From contig JACSYO010001698.1 of the NCBI GenBank assembly GCA_016806645.1, forward strand, positions 1 through 64,000: DNA of 64,000 nt, written 5' to 3'. Shown here one piece after another: positions 12,101 through 24,800 of the stretch (its first letter is position 1; each line of letters opens with the position of its first letter). The translations under genes and the position numbers were made by a program. Origin of the DNA: Ophiodon elongatus (Eukaryota; Chordata; Actinopteri; Perciformes; Hexagrammidae). The notes under the pieces are model-generated. The model was given only the letters and a program-made list of their open reading frames with translations, was not told the origin of the DNA and ran no database searches.

Positions 12101-15100
12101 GTATGTGTTAAGCTTGAGAGTTTAAAGGTTACTTTGATTTAATGGTTGTTTTTACTATTTTCCTCCTTATGCACAGCGGGGAATGAAGCTATGCCATTTG
12201 AATGTCTCTGCATGCATTTTGTAGATATGTGAAATAATAGGATCAATAGGATTAGCATAATCAATTGCTCGATATAGGGGATCAAAAGCATATCTCATCC
12301 AAACATGGATGTATTTGTATTAAGTTTCTAATTCCATAAACAAAATATTAAACCCTAACCATTGGAAAATGTGTATTTTCTGTCATTTCATCTGTCATCA
12401 CATGAATTGAAGCTAATGTCTGCATGTAGGCTAGTTCAGTTCCTTAAAAAAATCACGGTATTGTAAATGATACAAATACCTTCTGTTATAATAGTTTTAC
12501 AATGGACTTTGGTTGATAAACAATCTCAACAACCTGTAAAAATAACCACCTGACTTTGTGTTCCTACCACTAGTGTGTGACCAGCTAGCTCTTGGGGTGG
12601 TCGCAGTGTTCGGCCCTTCTCACAGCTCCTCAGTCAGTGCTGTTCAGTCCATCTGCAACGCTCTGGAGGTCCCTCACATTCAGACCCGCTGGAAACACCC
12701 GTCAGTGGACAACAAAGATACCTTCTTCATCAACCTGTATCCCGAGTATACCGCCATCGCCAGGGCTATCCTGGACGTGGTCACTTTCTTTAAATGGCGG
12801 AAGCTGACAGTGGTCTATGAGGACAGCACAGGTAGGTCCAACTGTTTTTCATCAGTCGGATTGTCATTGTAACTTTCAAAACTGAGTCACAGATATACTT
12901 CAAGAAATCATTATATTTTGCCATGCATGAAAAGGGAAATAATGGAAGGTGTGCCCACTTGATTTAGTCAGCCTTTCATGTGGAAATAAAAGTGGATTTT
13001 CAGAAGAGAAGTAGTATCAGCAGGATGGGGTTGGGTGATATCAATTTCACAAAATAATTTGTTTACCGAATATATTTTTGACAAAGAAAATGGTGGATGT
13101 GATCAAACAGTAGAGCTCATTTCACTCATCTACAATAGAACAATTGGATATTAATATACAAGGCAGTCTTTTAAGATGAGGAAAACACAATAGCTAATGA
13201 TTTTTATTTCCCACTGAATTACTGGATATCATTCATAACATTGACATTTGAAGTGAAGAATTGTAAGGGAGAAGAGGTCAAAAGGGCTGGCTTGTGTTTT
13301 GTGGAATCTTACAATATATTCATATGTCAAGGTTATAATTACTCACAAAATGCAATTACACTGTCAACCGTGGTCACCTTCCTCATACTGGCTAGTGAAC
13401 CCAATCTGTGACAGGGCACGAGTGCCTCATATCAAACAGCTGCCAGTAGTACCCCTGCACTGCAGAGAGCCAAACCACAAGGCTGATGGCCTCAAATCCA
13501 GCGGTGTCCAATATAGAGTGAGTCCCTTCCAACAACCCAGAGAGGATGAAATGCAGTGTTGAAATGTCATAGTGTATAGATTTTTTTTTACCTTTTTATT
13601 TTTTCAATGTAGAAATGTATTTTCCTGAAATGTCATGAGGACACACACACCTGCGTAATTACACACTGTTGTTCACACATGATACACGATACATACTCAA
13701 GGTACAGGGATGTGGGGGGTGTTCACAGGCTGGACAACACAGGTGTGTTTTATACCTTTGATGTGTTTAAGAACAAAGTAGAAGAATCTGAGAAGAAGAT
13801 GCAATAAGTTGAGCAAGACGTTGGGCAACAAGGTGATGCAGTGAAAAAGGGGGTCACATCCCTCAGTTAAAGGAGAGGGGTCCAAGTCTCCAAGAGAGCA
13901 AGCACGTTCCCTGCTGAAAGGTTCTTGATCCTGACCTGATATGGAGCAAAGATAAACACATGTTTAAGAGGGGGTAATTTAACCGTCTCATTTGTTATTT
14001 TGTTGTAGGTCTGATGCGGATGCAGGAGTTGATCAAAGCTCCGGCAAAGTTCAACCTGAAGATCAAGATCCGTCAGCTGACCCCGGGTAACCAAGATGCC
14101 AGACCTCTGCTGAAGGAACTGAAAAAAGACAAAGAATTTTTTATTCTCTTTGACTGCTCCTATCGCATGGCTGCGGAGCTCCTCAAACAGGTTTGAGTGA
14201 TTTAAGTGTCTTTACATGAGTTTGTTCTACATATTTTACAACACATTTGTGTCTTTTGAGGGCAACAACTAATTACCTTGTTTACTAAGGCTTACATTTG
14301 AATGGCAGCTATAGAAAGATATGATAATTAAAAGGATGAAATAGAACTTCCCTTATCAAAGTCAGCATTTTAAATGGCGCACAACTGATGGTTGATGGTC
14401 AACTCCGGTAGCTGATTATTCATTAAATTAACAGACATGCTGACAAACATATTTGTGACTATTCTTGTGTGCATTATTATTGAAGATGTGACACTTTCGC
14501 TGAATCACTGGAGAACTCATCATATTTGAAATAAGAAACATGGCCTGACATTGTGATAATGTCATAAGCTTATTACATTATTTCTTCCCAAATTTGCAGC
14601 TCTCATCAATGGGAATGATGACAGAGTACTACCATTTCTTCTTCACGACTTTGGTGAGTTATAAACAACTGTACGAATAAAATTGTCTTATGGGAGATAC
14701 CCGACAAGTTAAAACCAAGCCCGTCTTTTCTGTGGTCATTTGGCCTTGAACTGGCTTTGTAAATTCACTGGGAATGTTAATATTGCTGTGACTCATCGAT
14801 TCACATTAAAAGGCTCGCTGTGCTGGAGCTTAAATCTCTGTCCTGCTCTTTCGCTCTCAAAAGCAAACGCATATACACAAACCGACACATCCTTCTTTCC
14901 CTCCTGCTCCTCTCTCCCCTCAAAGGATTTGTTTGCCTTGGACCTGGAGCCTTACCGCTACAGCGGGGTCAACATGACAGGCTTCCGACTGCTGAACGTT
15001 GATGACCCGTGGGTAGCCTCCACGATGGACAAGTGGGCCATGGAAAGACTGCAGGGTCCCAAACAAGAGAGTGGCTTGATGGATGGAATCATGACTGTAA

Positions 15101-15834
15101 GCACCGAACTGTTATTTTACATTACAGGGCACTGACAATACAAACACCTGCTCTGCTGAAAGCCACTGGTGCTCATTTGTATGCTGCATCTTCCTCTCAC
15201 TGCCTCCTCCGCAGACAGACGCAGCCTTGATGTATGATGCAGTGTTCATGGTTGCCGTTGCGTCGCAGCGGGCCACTCAGATGACCGTCAGCTCCCTGCA
15301 GTGTCACCGCCACAAACCTTGGCGCTTCGGACCTCGCTTCATGAACCTCTTCAAAGAGGTCGGTGCCAGATAAGGCCTTGGATCACAGAGAACTGAAAAC
15401 CTTGTTACATCAGCAGCATGACTTAAGAAACCCCTGTTGCTTTTAGCTTGACCACGACACATTTTTAACGATGTGTTTTAGTGTGTTTTTGAAAAGGTCC
15501 AAATTTCCCATGTAATGTTATAAGCATGAAACTCGCCAAAACGGGATGCCAGATCATTTCATGTGATATGTTACATCATAGGTCCCTCCTGACAAGCCAT
15601 GCTTTGCTTCTCAAAGTGCACAACATGAAAATATACGGTATTTATGTACTTAAAAGTTGAAAGCATGTGGTTTGGCCTGACTGTCAGACTGGATGCCTAC
15701 AGACAGAAATGAGGCCTTTGATGCATGAGTGTATTCCTCTCGCTTAAGATGAATCTTAAATCCAGCAGAGGGCCGTTGACCCGCCATTCACATTCAATCC
15801 CATCACTTTTCTTCATGCCTCCCTCTCTCTCTCC

Positions 15835-15880
<46 letters not shown>

Positions 15881-18800
15881 CTCTCTCGCACTCGCTCTCG
15901 CTCTCGCTCTCGCTCTCGCTCTCGCTCTCGCTCTCTCTCTCTCTCTTTTCTCCTCATCAGCTTTTTGTTTTGTTTGTCATTGCCCAGCCTTTGGAGCATC
16001 TGTCCTCCTGTGCATTCATCACTAGATAAAAGCCTTTTTGATTGCAAAAACCAGTAATAGGTCTAACGCAGCACTCAATTAAAAAACATTTGTGACAAGA
16101 GAACGCAGAATGGGAGGGTACAGCTTTAATTGCAATGGCTGAAATTTAATCCTGGGCACTATAACCTGCATGTTTTCACTAAACCTCTAGCTATTCTTGG
16201 GCACAATAATGAGTGGGTTTCTGTGGACAAAATTAACTGAATTCTATTTGAAATGTGTGGACACAACTTTGTCATGAGAGAAAACACAGACACTTAATAA
16301 CCTGGATTCTAAATGTTGACTTTTTATAGAAATGCCATGTTTCTCAGATTTTTTTTTCTAACCTATTCCTATTCTTTAGTTTGTAATTAACTTCATAATG
16401 TCTTTACTGCAAGACATATTTGTTCACCAAGAAATTTAAGCAGGAAGATTTTCCAATTTCCTGTCATGAGGAAGTGTGATTACTCCTAGCTGTCTAAAAT
16501 TGAGTGAGGCACAGAGAAAAGATCTGTCATTTTCTCAATTTCCACATGAGAAATAAAACGTGATGTTGTTATGTAATTGTAACTGTATAATATATACTCT
16601 CAGTTCTGGCATTTTAACAAATTCTTCTTGTTCAACACTTTCTTCAAAACTGTATTTATACTTTATTTCAATTATAACATGAAAGTACATACATAACTCA
16701 TCCTAAGCAACATCTTTGGGAGCATCTTGTTCCAAATGGGAAAGCTGGTTTGCAGCATTACATACATTTGAGTTCATACTCAACATAAATCTATATCAAT
16801 TATCAGTGGCTTGGTGTAACATGGCACAACTTACGTTTTATGTTCATGTATACCTCCCTTACACTCTCTCAGTATTATAGAAAAGAAGAAGAATCACTTT
16901 GTAATTCACATACTGTATATCTAGGGTGTCAGAAATCATAAAAGATTAGCCAATATATGCAGTATACAACAAGTAAAGAAATAAAAATGTTATGTGTTGA
17001 AATAATACATTTTATTTTAGTGCAGGGTATGAAATCCTGTGCTTGATTTGAACAGGGTTACAGGCAGCCAGTCATATTTAGATAAGCCATCTAGTTGTGG
17101 AGCATGTAGATGATGGGATTAAATGTCCAAAGGGGAAAACATTTAGACGAATGCATGCATCTCAATGATCAAATGATCAATTTGAATACCCCTACTGTAA
17201 AAATGCTAATTGCATGTAAATGTAGTTATTATCGCTGTCATGAATATACACTTTGTGTATTGAGATTGCACCACAGAAACAACCTGTAGATGCCCTCCAG
17301 TCTTCACCTGATGTCTTCCAACAGTCTGTCAACGCTGACTTTCTCTCTCAGCCTCAATCCCCTTCACGCTCCTCCTGGGAGTTTGCTCCAGAGCTTCAAT
17401 AAAGGCTCCGCACTCAGACAGCATTTGAGACTATCTCCCACTTCTCTCTCCCTCTACTTCTCCTCTCTGTAGGCACAGTGGGATGGACTGACAGGGCGCA
17501 TTGTTCTTAATAAGACCGATGGCCTGAGGAGAGACTTTGATTTGGACATCATCAGCCTCAAAGAGGACGGCACTTCCAGGGTGAGCACAGGGGCCTGAAA
17601 CAGCCAATTACACCACTCGCATGCTGCTTCCACCCTGGCTGATTCATTCCACTAAGCCATGTATGTGTATGTGTGTCTGAATGAGAGAGAGAGAGAGGTG
17701 CTGTAGAGATTTTGTTTTCCATGAGCCATCCACACATTTATTATTTGGTTTAGATTTATCCGGTCATGAATATTAATAATGCTGCAACAACTGATTATTT
17801 CTTTCCACACTGTCTATGCTTCATGTTGCCCCCACATTTTCAAAAGGGGGTTGTGGAGGGCGGAAGTCGCCTCACGAAAAGGTGGATCAAGGTTTGTGCC
17901 AGTGCCATGTTTGGTCGAAGCCTTTGTTGTCCTCCCCCCTCTCCCCTTTTTTCTCACTCCGTATGCCACGCACTTCCCTGCTCTTTGCCTTGTCAACCTT
18001 GTTTCTCTTCACTGATTTTGTGTACAGCAATGCCATCTCTTTGACATTTCAGTTTCACCCGTCTTTGGTTCCAGGCATTGCTCTGATTCTTGTCAAAACT
18101 TTATCAGCTGTGTTAGAAAAAAATATTATATCTACATTGTTTAAGTAGACAGGACTATCTCTATAAGAAGTAAGTAGTCCTGCAATTCCACATAATGCGA
18201 TGTCGTCCAACAGCTGGTACCTGTGAGTAATAAGAAAGAAATAAGGAAAAATACTGTTCCTTCACTTCTGCAGAGACTTGTAAGTCCACTACTAATAATG
18301 TGCTTCACTATTAGACTGCTTTCATACTTTAATGGAAATCATACTCACTAGCAGTATTTAATTTCAGCTAACCGAGGAGAAGACAGCTGAAGTAGAGAAG
18401 CAAGAGGAGGCAAGGGGGCAATTTACATGTTCACTCCAATGTGATTGTTAAAGATGAATATCAAATCGACGTTGTTTTTATCAAATCATTCTAAGTCAGA
18501 TAATATACTATAAATACTTAAGTGCAAATTAAATAATATTTACTTAACTACCTTGGCTTATCAGCTTGAAGCCAAGTATTTGATGAGTGAAAGAAGGGAT
18601 ATTGAATTAATTCATCCCCTCAAACTCATACTTTACTGTCAGAAGTTCTTCCTCTCTGTCTGTCTCAGTTGTCAGAGAGACAGGTATGCAGGCAGGCAGC
18701 AGCTCTCAAGGTGCAGCAGCAGTGATTTATACTGTAATTTTAATTCCATTCAGTACTTTTAGTCCTCAAAAGCCTCCCCTCAGAGGAAATACCACAACAT

Positions 18801-21800
18801 GGTAAGCACATCACATAAAACGCTTGACTTGATGGTCATGAAAAATGAATTATCAGTCCGTTGCAGTCGTGTAAGTTCTTGAGCACTGGAGTGCAAAATA
18901 CACTCTGAAGAGGATGATGGGACTATACATAGTGAAAGTCTTCAAGGAAATAAAGTATTTTCTCTTAAAGTTGTTGACTTGCTCCCCCTCTCAGCTTACT
19001 TGGCCTGGCTTAGTATGTCTCCTGCTCTGTGGTAACGGTTTTCCAGTCTGATTTGGTCGGATGGGGATGAGCTTTAGGATTCATAGATAATATTTTACTT
19101 CCAGCGTATAAGAGAGAATTCCTGTCAGTTTTATAGCACACTTTGTTGTTGGAAGCTGCTCTAGTATGCATGATAAATTTTCAAGGGTATACACAGTAAA
19201 TCCTTGACTTAGGGGTTTAAAAGATGATGATTGTATGCTGTGCAGTCATCCTAAGCTATATTTTAGCATTGATTTCATTGGTTTGGTCAGATTACTTTAT
19301 TGCTTGAACTTCAAACTGACTAATCGTGTGATTGATATTTTATAGTGTGATATTTCCCAAAAAAATCACAGTTCTACAACACACAACACGAGCTAGATTG
19401 TGTGAAACGGCACAATCTGACCAAAATACCATCCACACTAACAAAAATATTGTTGTCACTTTGTCCATTTATCTTTGAGAACAAAACAATTAATTAAATT
19501 CAAACCCATTCACTGTGTTCCTCATCTGCAGTGTCCAGAGATAAGACAGATTAATGGACTCCTGCACAGAGTGGACCCTTGCGAAAGTGCCACGGTGGAG
19601 ATATAGAGTGCTTTTAGCAAGGTTATAAGAGAGCACAGTCTGTCTGACTGGGTGAACAGAATAAGATAGAATGTAATGAGGAGTGAAATGCATGTTATCT
19701 TTTCCAATAGGTAATCCCACACAGCCCCTTTGTGCAAAATATATTGTGAAAAATAAGACCATACCCTCTGTAGTGCTCAGTTTAAAAAGAGGTACTGATG
19801 CGTTCACTACTACTCATCGTCTTATGCAGTAAATGCCATTGTTTCTGACTAAAAATACCCAAATTCATTACTTTTTGTTCCCAGACTGAGCAGCCAAATG
19901 AGGAACGTTCTATTAACAATGAAGACTGATCATTTAATGCACTTAACTTTATTGCATCAATGTCATGAGCCCACTTGACCTTTGCTCATCTCTTAACCAG
20001 TGAAGGGATTTGAAAGGGTCAAAATCCAGCTGCCAGACGCCTGTTCTAATCTGATAACTGTCTGGATTATACTGCCTGGTTGGATGAACCGGACACTGTC
20101 ATTCACAGCTACTGTGACAGTATGGAGGAGGAACACCATGTCATTCTCTATCCGCCCCAGACTCTTTCTGATTCTGCTGTTCTTCATTCATACTGTCCCT
20201 GCTGCTGGGATTTCCAATCCCTCACCATCATATTAAAGTAGGGCTGCAACTAGCCTTTATTTCCATTATTGATTGCTCTGTGGATTAACTACTCAGTCAT
20301 TTAGTCTATAAAATGTCAGGAAAAAAAGAAAAACATGAAAAAATGATTTCCTAAAACCCTAGAGATATTCAGTTAAGTATCACATAAGCAACACATCAGC
20401 AAATACCAATAACTGGAATCTGGAAAAAAAAAAGACGAAAAGGATTCATTTTATTATTTAAATAGTTGCAGATTCTCAATCGACTTATCGTCTTATCTTT
20501 TCAGCTCTATATTCAAGTTATAAGATGCAGGAAAGTGAGTTATTTAACAGTTATTTGCTCTTTTTGACATATGTGTTTTTTTGTTGATTCAAACAGAATG
20601 AAATATCAATGCTAACAGATTTCCATGCCAATTCAAAGCAATAATTCATCATAAAGAAATTTCTGTTCTCACATTTGTTATGAAATAAACAGATTTGTTG
20701 TTCAGGCAATGTTAAGTTCAATACTTGATGCACAGAACAGGTATGCTATTGTTTTTCTCCAGAAAAGTCTTATACAGTCAGCAGCAAACTACTTCTTCAT
20801 TTTCATATTCACTGTACATAAAATGGAGCTTTGCCCAGAATCATCAGAGTAAAGACGAACAAAGGGAAATGTTGTAGTATAATGAATGGAGCAGAAGATT
20901 GAAAATGTGCCAGGTCTTTCAACTTCAACACTTCTTTTTTTTATTTTTCTGTACGACAAATCAGAAAATATTATAAATATGGAGTGTATCTGATTGGTTT
21001 AGTTTCCTGTTAAGACATATAGAATAAATCCGGCTCTGTATACTTTGTGTCAGAGAAAATGAGAAAAAATCAATCAGCTTCTTTTCTTTAACAGCAACAC
21101 GTGTCGTTGATCAAAATACAGCTTAATTTAAAGCTTTAACAGAAGCAAATATCTATACACTTAAAAGCAGAACATGTGGCTCAATAAACCTAAAGACCTG
21201 TTTGCCTTTCCAGATTGCTGTGTGGAACTCGTACAGGGGGATGAACCTGACGGAGAAGTCCAGCCGAGAGAAGAATAACAATGTGACAGACTCTCTGGCT
21301 AACAGGACTCTTATTGTCACCACGATACTGGTGAGAAGGAAGGTTAAACAGAGGACAGCATAGGGAGGGGGAAGAAGGGGATTTCATATGGGATGTGTAG
21401 GGTGCAGATAGGCGGACAACAGAGGAAAATACGGCCTAATTCCAATGTCCACACTCGCAGACTTTGAGATGTGTTCCTGCAAAGTCCATGAGTGCGTAGG
21501 CCTTTCCCACTGTCAAATCGTTGATTGCTTGAGGGCTTTCTCGTAGACCTTTTATGCACACTTTCCGTAAGTCTGCATTTCTGCGTACATTGCTTCAAGG
21601 AATTACTTACAATTCATAGCGTTGTGATGTTAAACACAGGGTTAACAAGGGAATCCTGCAGGTGTGACACAAGAGTGTTTGGCCTTTGATCTAATTTAAG
21701 CTGTTTTGACAAAAAGAAGTAAATAGATTATTTTACCTCTTGTCTGGTAAGGCAAGAGCCTGGAAGATGTTCAAATATGGCAGTAAAAAATGTAAAATAA

Positions 21801-24800
21801 GAACCCACAATTGTACATGTATTGTTGTCATCAGATGTGATATGTATTTGCAAATTGCAGTCCCATTCGTATTCATATCATTTCAAGCTCTTGCAGCCTC
21901 TCCCACTCAAGCATTTACCCTGATGGTTCGGAGCTTAAGGCCTTAGGGGGGGGACATTGGGATTGGGCCTGCCATGAGAAGGGAAAAGGAAATCATGAGA
22001 AGGACAGGTGTTAAGGAGTGGAAAATTGTTGCTGAAGTGGATAGTTTGAATTTGTATTTTCACAATTTTATCCCTATGCACACCGGCTGTACACAGAGAA
22101 AATGTAGCATAGAAGAAAATGTGTTTCAGGAGCTTCAACAGGCAAAAAATATTCAAATATTTAAACCTACTAATTTAAAGACAATTGGATGTGCTGTTTG
22201 GATGTTTTGCTACAGATCATCAGCTTTAAGATGTAATGAAGTGGTGAATCTCAAATTCCTTTGCCTTTCACTTAGCATAGAAATATTTGAATCAGAGAAA
22301 GGAATATGCGTGAAAAATTGTGAAATATGTTTTCTTTTGCTGTACAGGAAAATCCATACGTGATGCAGAAAAAGTCAGAAAAGGAGCTGATTGGGAATGA
22401 TCGTTTTGAGGGTTACTGTCTGGACCTTTTGAAAGAGCTCTCCAACATCTTAGGTTTTACATATGAAGTCAGACTGGTGGCTGATGGGAAATACGGCGCC
22501 CAGAATGACAAGGGAGAGTGGAGTGGGATGGTGCGGGAGCTGATTGACCACGTGAGTTAAATGCATTCACACAACAGGAGTTGCTATTCACAGGTATATA
22601 GAGTGCTGCAGGGATGAAGTATTTTTGTAGGCCAACCCCATAATTTAGCATTTTACTGGTTCCCTCAACAAAAAGCAAATGGGATTTTTCCATCGGATTT
22701 TGGATTATTGCAGAAAATAAGCTCTGTGGCAATTACAAGTTTATGATACTTACACGTTTTGTTCAGCAAGATAATCTTCACAAATGATCACCACTTTATG
22801 ATTTTTTCAGCAGAAGTAAAAAACTAACGTCAGGCGAGAAGCGAACTACGAGGAGGCTGTAGAGGCAGACTAGTTGGCGTGATGAATCCTGCATTCGCAT
22901 TGAATCAATAAATTAGTCTATAATTAAGTTCACAGATGGTAACAAAGCTGGTTTGTGTTCCTGTTGGTGATGTATACATATAGACCAGAAGAATCACATT
23001 GCTGTCTTTGATATCAATACCAAGTACAGTCCTGTACTGCATAATCAATGGTCTTAAACAGGCCTTTTAACAAATAACAGGTAAGCCATAGTGATGAATT
23101 TTAATTTTAAAAACATTTTACTCATATATATATATATGCCATTGTTGAAATGCATTATCTAACACAGATGATGACAACAATTGATTATTTGCTGCTGGAA
23201 ATACCCACTTGTATGTCTTAATCCAAAATGCCTCCTAAACTGTAACCATATCCTTAGTGAAGCTTTAACCTCCGGGTTTGTTAATTGTATGTTATGGGGT
23301 AGAGGAGAAGTGAGTATCCCAAAAGGATCGAATAAGAGTTTACATGTGAACCCAGTCTGAGTCCTGTTTATTCTCAATGTAAATGTTTTACTACATTCTC
23401 AGGCGAATAGTAACCAATGAAGTTAGGCAGTCAATGGAAAGTTAGATTTATTCTCTTGGTTAAAACATTTTTAACAAGATTTATATGTTGTTGGGATATT
23501 GATATGCAGACATTTGATTGTTCGATTGGAAGAAACAAATACTGGAAGACGCTGAACGTAACGTTGAGCAGTACACTTTTTATGTGAAGCATCTCACTTT
23601 GTTTTCTGTCCTTTCAAGGTTGCAGACCTTGCCGTGGCCCCCTTAACCATCACATATGTTAGAGAGAAAGTCATTGACTTCTCCAAGCCCTTCATGACCT
23701 TAGGTATCAGCATCCTTTACCGCAAACCTAACGGCACCAATCCAGGCGTGTTCTCCTTCCTTAATCCCCTGTCGCCGGACATCTGGATGTACGTGCTGTT
23801 AGCCTGCACAGGGGTTAGCTGTGTGCTCTTTGTGATTGCCAGGTAAGAGGATATATTGATGCTTGTGATAAATAGATGATGAATGATGGCACGTAAAAAA
23901 AAAAAAACTGAGGTTGCCGTGGATATACTGGAGGATATACAGATGGTGACCGTTTACAGAGCTGTCCACAGCCAGGGTTTACCATAAACTATGTCGTGAA
24001 TAATTTGAAATTGTACAGACTAGAAAACTGTAACACAGCGCTTGCACTAAGCATTTAAAAATATACAATCATGTATCAAATTCACATGAGAAGAATCACA
24101 AAGTCTGGAATGGCAGGTGTGTTGAGCAAATTTCCATAGCTATTCTTAAACAGTCAAAAATATACTTCCAGATTGGCTTTCATTGCACTTGTTAAGTAGC
24201 CAGGAGTAATTGCTCGCTCGCTCGCTCGCAGCGCCCTCTCAGATGCTGTATAAAAGCCTTTCTAGCGGGTTTCATGTAGCTACCGATTACTAAGATATAT
24301 CTTGGTGAAAATCAAAATGTAAATCAAGGTGAAGTATAGATAAACTGGAAGCCTGCATTGAAGTGAAGTGAGTTGATCCGTGTGCCCCCCATGCAGATGA
24401 GCTGCATGGGGGGCACACTGTAAATAGAGGAGGTTTTGCATCTTACTTCTCTTGTGATATTGGAATTTTCTTTCATTTGTTTTTCTCTTTGTCATTTTAT
24501 TGTCTTGCAGGTTTACTCCATACGAGTGGTACAACCCACATCCATGCAACCCGTCCTCGACTCTCATACAGAACAATTTCACTTTACTCAACAGTTTCTG
24601 GTTTGGAGTTGGAGCTCTTATGCGGCAAGGTATTTAACTCAATCAATATTTTTATATTAGCAATGGATACAATTTTTCACTTTACTCTCACCGCTCTCAC
24701 CAATGTTGTTTTTCGGTTGAAAAAGGCAGCTGTTTTTTGTTAACTTAGATAAAACCCACCATACGATACCTAACCCAGCACCAAACAGCAGACAGACAAA

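Larger units (their letters stand above)
17581..21213 (+). other. grik1: grik1 intron 8 region (contains cassette exon and a repeat)
   Basis: 3.6 kb between constitutive exons. It contains the 45-nt cassette exon at 17847-17891 and an interspersed repeat at 20239-20517. Elsewhere I see only AT-rich sequence and short unsupported ORFs. Confidence 0.8.

Noticed and set aside
15697..16057. ORFs over 100 aa on both strands
   Set aside because: They are translations of the CT/CTTT/CTCGCT microsatellite (Arg-Glu or Ser-Leu repeats).
20000..20236. 78-aa ORF with a hydrophobic stretch in grik1 intron 8
   Set aside because: It has no ATG start (it begins with GTG), no splice support and no homology, and it is next to an interspersed repeat.
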